Shown here: positions 4,724 to 9,640 of the stretch, piece by piece
Layout: every line of letters begins with the position of its first letter
Numbering within the stretch: position 1 is the stretch's first letter
Assembly (NCBI GenBank): GCA_964479745.1
Contig: CAYZNJ010000024.1
Coordinates: forward strand, 1-9,640
From: JACPNK01 sp964479745
Lineage (GTDB): Bacteria; Patescibacteriota; Minisyncoccia; 2-02-FULL-40-12; IGHO2-12-FULL-4
Length of the DNA stretch: 9,640 bases
Reading direction: 5' to 3'
Position numbers and translations under genes: made by a program
Notes under the pieces: model-generated
What the model was told of the DNA's origin: nothing
Seen by the model: only the letters and a program-made list of their open reading frames with translations
Databases searched by the model: none

Positions 4724-6095
4724 GAAAAAGTTTATTCTCTTACTAACCGATATTATAGGACTTTATTTAGCCCTCTGGATCACCCTGCTGGTCAGATATG
4801 GCTTAAATTTTGAAGAACAGATGGATTTTCACTTTTTACCGTTTTCTGTTCTGTTTATAATCTGGCTTTTTGTATTCTACATTGTCAATCTTTACGACAC
4901 GCAATTTCTAAAAAACGGGCCTGAATTTTACGCCACATTTTTTAAGACTATACTTTTCAACACTCTGGCCGGCATTGCCTTTTTTTACTTGCTTCCTTTT
5001 TTCAGGATCGCTCCAAGAAGAAACCTCTTTCTCTTTGTTGTTTTCTTTTCTGTTTTAGATTTTGCCTTGCGGATATCCTTCAATAAAATAATTTCCTCAC
5101 AAAAGTTAAAAAAACCGACAATAATAGTCGGCCTGAACAATCAATCGCTGCAACTGGCAAAATTTTTAAAAGATAACCCTCAATTAGGTTACCGTCTGGA
5201 GCATGTCTTAGACGTAACTGAAAACAAAACAGAGCAGGAACCTTTTGAATTTGATGTTATCAGAGACATGGGTCAGCTCAAAGAAAAAGTTGAAGAAAAA
5301 CAAATCAACACTATAATAATAAGCCCGGAAGCATACAAAATCCCGCGAATGACTGAGGTTTTCTATCAGTTGATCCACAGAAAGATAAACTTTTACACGC
5401 TGTCCGGCTTTTATGAAAAAACGAGCAACAAGATACTTCTTGACAACATAGACCAGATTTGGTTTTTGGAAAATTTGTCTGAAGGCAGCAAAAAATTATA
5501 TGAAATCGCCAAAAGGCTGTTGGATATTGTTTTCACGGCAACATTCGGCACCATAACCTTAGTTTTAACGCCGCTTATTGCTCTATCCATAAAGTTAAGC
5601 TCGCCAGGACCGATATTTTTCAAACAAATAAGAGTCGGCCAGCTAGGCAAAGAGTTCTCCATCATAAAGTTCCGGACAATGATTTCTGATTCCAAAGACG
5701 GCAGCGCTGAAGCCAAAACAGGCGCAGTTTGGGCGCAGGAAAATGACCCCAGAGTAACAAAAGTAGGAAGATTTTTGCGCCAAACAAGGCTAGATGAACT
5801 GCCGCAGTTATGGAACATTCTTAGGGGCGAGATGTCCTTTGTGGGACCGAGAGCTGAAAGGCCGGAGTTTCATGAAGAACTTAAGAAAAATGTTCCTTTC
5901 TACGAGGAGCGGTATCTGGTAAAGCCGGGCCTGACCGGCTGGGCGCAAACACACTATCACTACGGCGCTTCAATAAAAGATGCGGCCGAAAAACTTCAGT
6001 ATGACCTCTTCTACATAAAGCATCGCTCTCTTGCTTTGGACTTTTCAATTGCTTTAAAAACCGCCAATACCGTGATTAGACAAGCCGGCAGATAA
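4722..6095 (+). CDS. Polyprenyl-phosphate sugar-1-phosphate transferase (exopolysaccharide priming enzyme)
   Basis: This 457-residue protein has the layout of the WcaJ/CpsE family, which moves a sugar-1-phosphate from a nucleotide sugar to undecaprenyl phosphate and starts a surface glycan. Four membrane helices (about 3-26, 40-58, 74-92, 101-118) are followed by a soluble nucleotide-fold region (129-250, starting KKPTIIVGLNNQS). A membrane-embedded helix (about 268-292) then leads to the bacterial sugar transferase domain. Motifs are SPGPIFFKQIRVG (294-306), KFRTM (316-320), LDELPQLWNILRGEMSFVGP (357-376, catalytic Asp358-Glu359 by analogy with PglC) and KPGLTGWAQ (401-409). Length and domains are complete. 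The start at 4722 fits the family's usual N-terminus (MKKFILLLTDIIGLYLALW). Its first two bases sit in the stem of the leader structure. The next gene starts directly after its stop. The transferred sugar cannot be read from sequence. Confidence 0.92.
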   Translation: MKKFILLLTDIIGLYLALWITLLVRYGLNFEEQMDFHFLPFSVLFIIWLFVFYIVNLYDTQFLKNGPEFYATFFKTILFNTLAGIAFFYLLPFFRIAPRRNLFLFVVFFSVLDFALRISFNKIISSQKLKKPTIIVGLNNQSLQLAKFLKDNPQLGYRLEHVLDVTENKTEQEPFEFDVIRDMGQLKEKVEEKQINTIIISPEAYKIPRMTEVFYQLIHRKINFYTLSGFYEKTSNKILLDNIDQIWFLENLSEGSKKLYEIAKRLLDIVFTATFGTITLVLTPLIALSIKLSSPGPIFFKQIRVGQLGKEFSIIKFRTMISDSKDGSAEAKTGAVWAQENDPRVTKVGRFLRQTRLDELPQLWNILRGEMSFVGPRAERPEFHEELKKNVPFYEERYLVKPGLTGWAQTHYHYGASIKDAAEKLQYDLFYIKHRSLALDFSIALKTANTVIRQAGR

Positions 6096-7646
6096 TTGTT
6101 AGCATACCTCAAACTTAAAAGGCTCTTTAAAAACAAACTGGGGGTCGTTGTGAAAAAGTTGGATGCATCTATAAAACCTCCAGCTGCAACCCGGATGGAG
6201 GAATTTTTAGGAAGATATGTTGTGGGACAGCCCGAACCTATCAAGGCGGTAGCCCGAGCCTACAGCCGGCTGGAATCAGGTTTCAAAGACTTTAGCGAAA
6301 GATACAAAGACCGGCCGATTGGTTGCTTTCTTCTTCTAGGACCTTCTGGTGTAGGCAAAACGGAACTGGCAAAGAGATTGGCGCAATTTTTTTATGGAAT
6401 CCGTTCTGCATTCACTTTAGTTGAATGCGTAACTTACAAAGACAAACACGAAGTAGCCAAACTTATCGGCGCTCCGCCCGGCTACATAGGCCACGATAAG
6501 CCGCCCAGGTTATCCAAGAACATGCTTTACTCAAAAATACCCGGCTACAGCAAAAAGGTAGAAACAAAAAGCAGACACGAAAAAGTAGAAGAACCGGAAG
6601 AAGAAACAGTGGAAAGTTTTGAAGACATACTTCTTAAAAACAACCGTCTTTTCAAAAATTTTATCCAAGAACTGGCGCTAATAAAAGAAAAAATATCCGA
6701 TATTGATGCGGAGCTTCAAAACATTCAGAACTTAGAAGGACGAGTTGAAAACTTGCCTCCGAAAATAAAAGGACGAAAAGACTTTTTGATGTTATCTAAA
6801 CGGCTAATGATAGCGCGTCGAAACGCAGTCCTCAATAATTATCACATGCTTGTTTTAAAAGTTGAGAGCGGACAAACCGAGGACAATCAAGACCAAGATT
6901 CAACAGAACAAGAAGAACCCGCAAATGATGGAGAAGGAGAGCCAAAGGAAATTAAGGCTGAAGAAACCGTTCCGACAGAACCGGCGCCAGTAAAAGCAAA
7001 AGAACCCGTTTTGATTATTCTTTTTGACGAAATTGAAAAGGCTGACCCTTCGCTTTACGACTTTCTTTTGCAGGTTATGGAAGAGGGCAAAACCACTCTC
7101 GGCAACGGCGAAGAAATTGATTTAAGAAATGCCTTTATTTTGATGACATCAAATGCCGGCAGTGAAAAAATTTCAGACATGATACACGGCAAAAGAAACC
7201 AGATCGGATTTACCGCCGGAAACAGAAAAAAAGATATTTACGAAGCAGGCATGGTCGAACTTAGAAAAAGATTCAGCAACGAGTTCTTGGGCCGGCTGGA
7301 CGAGGTTTTGATGTTTAACGAACTGACTCCCGAAGACTACGGTAAAATTTTTGACATGTTGCTGGAAGAACTGCGGTTTAGCTTGACCAGAAAATTCATA
7401 AAACTTGTCATCACCAAGGGTAAAAACGGTGAAAGCATCAAACAACTTCTGCTTAAAGAATCGGCCAACAAACCAAATCAAGCCCGTTTTCTGCAAGACC
7501 TTTTCAGAAAAAGAATTATAGACCCCATTGAAAATCTCGTGACAACCAGACAGCTAAACAACGAGGAAGTTTTAATTATAACAGCAAAAGGAGAAGAACT
7601 TATTTTTATAAATTACAGCAGAAATCCGGATAAAAAACCGTCATAA
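6096..7646 (+). CDS. Stand-alone ClpB/ClpC D2-like AAA+ ATPase with a large insertion
   Basis: The protein resembles only the second AAA+ module of ClpB/ClpC unfoldases. Visible are YVVGQPEPIKAVARA (41-55), Walker A GPSGVGKT (82-89), pore loop GAPPGYIG (125-132), Walker B LIILFDE (306-312) followed by IEKADPSLYDFLLQVMEEGK, sensor 1 MTSNAG (350-355), RFSNEFLGRLDE (392-403; arginine finger probably R400), and a small C-terminal domain with a sensor-2-like QAR (462-464). The N-terminal domain, D1 and middle domain are absent. Between pore loop and Walker B, about 20 residues in ClpB become about 170 here. The insert contains a predicted coiled coil (about 175-250) and an acidic, disordered tail (about 258-303). 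The TTG start at 6096 directly follows the upstream stop. GTG 6150, preceded by GGGGG, or ATG 6195 are alternatives. It may remodel or regulate the glycan machinery; this is inferred from position only. Confidence 0.82.
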   Translation: MLAYLKLKRLFKNKLGVVVKKLDASIKPPAATRMEEFLGRYVVGQPEPIKAVARAYSRLESGFKDFSERYKDRPIGCFLLLGPSGVGKTELAKRLAQFFYGIRSAFTLVECVTYKDKHEVAKLIGAPPGYIGHDKPPRLSKNMLYSKIPGYSKKVETKSRHEKVEEPEEETVESFEDILLKNNRLFKNFIQELALIKEKISDIDAELQNIQNLEGRVENLPPKIKGRKDFLMLSKRLMIARRNAVLNNYHMLVLKVESGQTEDNQDQDSTEQEEPANDGEGEPKEIKAEETVPTEPAPVKAKEPVLIILFDEIEKADPSLYDFLLQVMEEGKTTLGNGEEIDLRNAFILMTSNAGSEKISDMIHGKRNQIGFTAGNRKKDIYEAGMVELRKRFSNEFLGRLDEVLMFNELTPEDYGKIFDMLLEELRFSLTRKFIKLVITKGKNGESIKQLLLKESANKPNQARFLQDLFRKRIIDPIENLVTTRQLNNEEVLIITAKGEELIFINYSRNPDKKPS

Positions 7647-7657
7647 TTGACGGTTTT
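7634..7657 (+). terminator. Rho-independent terminator overlapping the stop codon of the AAA+ gene
   Basis: AAAACCGTCA (7634-7643) and TGACGGTTTT (7648-7657) form a perfect 10-bp stem with loop TAAT. The AAA+ stop codon TAA (7644-7646) is in the loop. GTG and six further T's follow. Confidence 0.85.
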
Positions 7658-7675
7658 GTGTTTTTTACCTATACT
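7647..7675 (+). promoter_or_regulatory. Promoter of the GDP-mannose dehydratase gene, overlapping the terminator
   Basis: TTGACG (7647-7652), a 17-base spacer and TATACT (7670-7675) match sigma-70 boxes at 5/6 each, with a start near 7682. The -35 box lies in the 3' arm of the terminator hairpin and the T-rich tail is the spacer. A Shine-Dalgarno, GGAG (7697-7700), sits seven bases before the GTG start at 7708. Confidence 0.65.
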
Positions 7676-7707
7676 CACCTAAGAATTTTGAAAAATGGAG
7701 CAAAATA

Positions 7708-8700
7708 GTGGCAAAAAGAGCTTTAATCACCGGCATAACCGGTCAAGACGGATCTTATCTGGCAGAACTTCTTTTAAACAACGGATATGAAGTTCACGGT
7801 TTAGTCCGGCGGATTGCTTCAGAAGATCAGGAACAAAGATTTTCGCGCATAAGCCATTTAGTTGGAAGGTTAAGGCTGCATTATGGAGATATCACTACCC
7901 AGCCACGGGTATCCCAGTTGATTCAAGAAATCCAGCCACATGAAATTTATCATCTGGCCGCTCAAAGCCAGGTAGCAATATCTTTTGAAGATAGTTTTGG
8001 AGCATTCGAGATAAACCAAAAAGGCACCCATTATCTGCTTGAGGCAACAAAAACTTTTGCCCCTTGGTGCCGCTTTTATTTCGCTGGTACAAGCGAGATG
8101 TTTGGTTCAGTTGGAACAACGCCTCAAAGTGAGGCGACAAAATTTCAGCCAGTTTCGCCTTATGGCATTTCTAAGGTTGGCGGTTTTTACTTAACCCGAA
8201 TGTACCGGGAAGCTTATGGCCTCCATGCTTCGGCCGGCATACTTTTTAACCATGAGAGCGAGAGACGCGGTTGTGAATTCGTAACCAGAAAAATCAGTCA
8301 AGCAGCAGCCAGAATTAAAGTGGGCCTCCAAGAAAATTTGAGGTTGGGCAACATTGAAACTAAAAGAGACTGGGGTCACGCTCAGGACTACGTCAAAGCA
8401 ATGTGGTTGATGCTACAACAAGAGAAACCCGACGACTATGTTATCGGAACAGGAGAAAGCCACTCAATTAAAGAATTCCTAGATATTGTCTTTGGTTATG
8501 TCGGCCTAGACTGGCAAAAATATGTCATTATCGACAAAAGCCTAACAAGACCCCTGGACATTCGTGAATTGCGCGCTGATCCGTCAAAAGCAAAAACAAA
8601 GCTGGGCTGGCAGCCAGAAATATCATTTTTTGAACTGGCTAGAAAAATGATTGACTATGATTTGCAAACACTTGGAAAAAGATGTTTTAAAATGTTGTGA
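7708..8700 (+). CDS. gmd: GDP-mannose 4,6-dehydratase
   Basis: GMD converts GDP-D-mannose to GDP-4-keto-6-deoxy-D-mannose, the precursor of GDP-fucose, GDP-rhamnose and related sugars. It is an extended short-chain dehydrogenase. The 330 residues include the NADP(H) loop GITGQDGSYLAELLL (9-23), HYGDIT (58-63), YHLAAQSQVAISFE (81-94), the catalytic TSEMFG (128-133, with T128 and E130) and SPYGISK (150-156, with Y152 and K156). The diagnostic substrate-site segments GILFNHESERRG (177-188) and LGNIETKRDWGHAQDYVKAM (213-232) are also present. Length is close to the usual 330-370 residues and all key residues are present. The GTG start is chosen because GGAG lies seven bases upstream and the protein begins right at the Rossmann strand. 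It has its own promoter and terminator. No GDP-fucose synthase or reductase follows here, so the final sugar is not determined. Confidence 0.93.
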   Translation: MAKRALITGITGQDGSYLAELLLNNGYEVHGLVRRIASEDQEQRFSRISHLVGRLRLHYGDITTQPRVSQLIQEIQPHEIYHLAAQSQVAISFEDSFGAFEINQKGTHYLLEATKTFAPWCRFYFAGTSEMFGSVGTTPQSEATKFQPVSPYGISKVGGFYLTRMYREAYGLHASAGILFNHESERRGCEFVTRKISQAAARIKVGLQENLRLGNIETKRDWGHAQDYVKAMWLMLQQEKPDDYVIGTGESHSIKEFLDIVFGYVGLDWQKYVIIDKSLTRPLDIRELRADPSKAKTKLGWQPEISFFELARKMIDYDLQTLGKRCFKML

Positions 8701-8717
8701 AAATTCCGCATACCACC

Positions 8718-8741
8718 AAAACCCCGCTACAGCGGGGTTTT
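8718..8741. terminator. Bidirectional terminator between convergent genes
   Basis: AAAACCCCGC (8718-8727), loop TACA, GCGGGGTTTT (8732-8741) is a perfect 10-bp stem with a T4 end in both orientations. It lies between the ends of gmd (plus) and the GT2 gene (minus), so it can serve both. Confidence 0.85.
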
Positions 8742-8765
8742 AATATTATTCAGTCAAAATAAGAA

Positions 8766-9482
8766 TTACCTGAAACGCAACTTCCAAGGCAGCCATATTG
8801 ATTCCCAAATTACACCCGGGGACATTTTTGACTTTCCTTCCCTGCGCTCCAAAAAAATTATGGGGTATTCGCTCAAACGCAGACCAGCTTTAGAAACTTT
8901 ATATTTCAGTTCCACCAAGAAAGCGTAACCGTCGGAAGAAATTGATTCCAAATCAATATTTCTCAACACGCTTTTTTTGAAACAGTTAAAACCGGCTGTC
9001 ATATCGGCCACACCGACACCCAAGATAAACCCGACGTAAAAATTAGCAAAACGGCTTAGCAGTTTCCGGCGTAAACTCCAATTCTCAACTCCCCCGCCGG
9101 CAACATACCTCGACCCAACTATCCAAGGGCATCCCTTGTACAACTTTTCCAGCATCGGGCCGATTTCTTTGGGGTTGTGGGAAAAATCAGCATCCATGGT
9201 AACTATATTTTCGTAACGCTGGTCGCCGGCAACCATTCTGAAACCATCCAGATAAGAACGACCCAAACCGCGCCGGCCGGAACGCCGAATAAGAAAAAGG
9301 TTCGGAAATGAGCCTTGCATAGAGAGTACTTCTTCGGCGGTACCGTCCAAAGAACTGTCGTCAATGACTAAAATAGAAATATCCGGATACAAACCAAAAA
9401 TTTCACGGACCAACGGCCCGATATTTTCTTTTTCGTTAAAAGTCGGAATTAAAACTATTGTTTTGACAAAACTGTCTGTCAT
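8766..9482 (-). CDS. GT2 glycosyltransferase, polyprenol-phosphate mannosyltransferase (DPM1)-like
   Basis: Enzymes of this group transfer a hexose, usually mannose from GDP-mannose, to a polyprenyl phosphate on the inner membrane face, giving a lipid-linked donor. The 238-residue protein shows VLIPTFNEKENIGPLV (10-25), the nucleotide-binding IDDSSLDGT (40-48), the metal-binding MDADFSHNP (96-104; D97 and D99), IVGSRYVAGGGVENW (121-135), the SLRRKLLSRFAN segment (136-147) and GFNCFKKSVL (164-173), all typical of DPM1-type GT2 enzymes. It lacks the C-terminal membrane or GtrA domain that many bacterial relatives carry, so it corresponds to the soluble catalytic type. Its ATG directly abuts the TAA of the upstream membrane protein gene, which suggests one transcript and coupled translation. 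The sugar could be mannose or glucose; the neighbouring gmd makes GDP-mannose plausible. Confidence 0.85.
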   Translation of the reverse strand: MTDSFVKTIVLIPTFNEKENIGPLVREIFGLYPDISILVIDDSSLDGTAEEVLSMQGSFPNLFLIRRSGRRGLGRSYLDGFRMVAGDQRYENIVTMDADFSHNPKEIGPMLEKLYKGCPWIVGSRYVAGGGVENWSLRRKLLSRFANFYVGFILGVGVADMTAGFNCFKKSVLRNIDLESISSDGYAFLVELKYKVSKAGLRLSEYPIIFLERREGKSKMSPGVIWESIWLPWKLRFR

Positions 9483-9640
9483 TTATTGCCGGTTATTTTG
9501 CTTTAGCTTGCGAATCAAATATATGAAAGAGATAAGGTGTGAAACCGTAAACCACACCGTAACCATTATAACGGAGCCCCACGAACCGTAGTTTTTTATA
9601 AGCCACAAGCCCAGCGGAATGCCGCCGGCCAAAATAAGCG
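9483..9640 (-). CDS. C-terminal end of a membrane protein, possibly a polysaccharide flippase (partial)
   Basis: An open frame enters from the right edge and ends at TAA 9485-9483, immediately before the ATG of the GT2 gene. The 51 complete codons encode LILAGGIPLGLWLIKNYGSW at the start, then GSVIMVTVWFTVSHLISF and a basic tail ending IRKLKQNNRQ. This gives two hydrophobic segments separated by KNYGSWGS and a positive cytoplasmic end. The spacing (helix, K.YG..G turn, helix, basic tail) resembles the last helices of Wzx/MATE-type polysaccharide exporters, which would fit the glycan genes. The fragment is too short to exclude GtrA-like or other membrane proteins. The 5' part lies outside the window. 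Confidence 0.55.
   Translation of the reverse strand, partial: LILAGGIPLGLWLIKNYGSWGSVIMVTVWFTVSHLISFIYLIRKLKQNNRQ

Noticed and set aside
9364..9591. Plus-strand 75-codon ORF over the GT2 start
   Set aside because: Antisense to the GT2 gene start and the membrane protein end, both better supported.
1..9640. CRISPR array or defence system
   Set aside because: No spaced direct repeats and no cas, restriction or toxin-antitoxin genes were seen on either strand.

Overview
The window looks like a piece of a small, AT-rich bacterial genome, most likely a member of the Candidate Phyla Radiation (Patescibacteria, perhaps Microgenomates). This is inferred from three things: an extra charged segment in the SecA nucleotide-binding region; a C-terminal module in a secreted protease (GDFIRAEGD.DIYIVNDFGYKRL type) that I associate with CPR proteins; and very tight gene packing. 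No rRNA or tRNA is present to confirm this. UGA, UAA and UAG all read as stops.

Left part, minus strand (1-4406). A two-gene transcript starts at a good promoter near 4445-4473. It encodes a short UDP-glucose-dehydrogenase-like enzyme and a secreted HExxH metalloprotease. Then comes a 413-nt non-coding stretch (1170-1582), followed by hpf (ribosome hibernation factor) and secA (protein export motor). secA is broken by a 10-N assembly gap and runs off the left edge. The stretch upstream of hpf is the most unusual part. Read on the minus strand it holds two GC-rich hairpins (one with a UNCG tetraloop), a 13-codon lysine-rich mini-ORF, and a long rod-like hairpin ending in U7. A possible promoter for hpf lies inside the 3' arm of that rod.

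Middle (4407-4721). This is a divergent promoter region. The plus-strand promoter (TAGACA-N17-TATTAT) would make a leader of about 145 nt containing a 24-codon upstream ORF. The left half of a perfect 15-bp inverted repeat lies inside that ORF, and the right half covers the first two bases of the next gene's start codon. A perfect 12-bp hairpin abuts the right half. This resembles translational control of the downstream sugar transferase.

Right part (4722-9640). These are surface-polysaccharide genes: a membrane polyprenyl-phosphate sugar-1-phosphate transferase; immediately after it, a stand-alone ClpB/ClpC D2-like AAA+ ATPase with a roughly 150-residue insertion; then, after a terminator that overlaps the next promoter, GDP-mannose 4,6-dehydratase. 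On the opposite strand, converging on a shared terminator, are a DPM1-like GT2 glycosyltransferase and the end of a membrane protein that may be a flippase. Together they suggest nucleotide-sugar supply (GDP-mannose and UDP-glucose derivatives), lipid-carrier priming and membrane transfer for a cell-surface glycan. The AAA+ protein's role is unknown.
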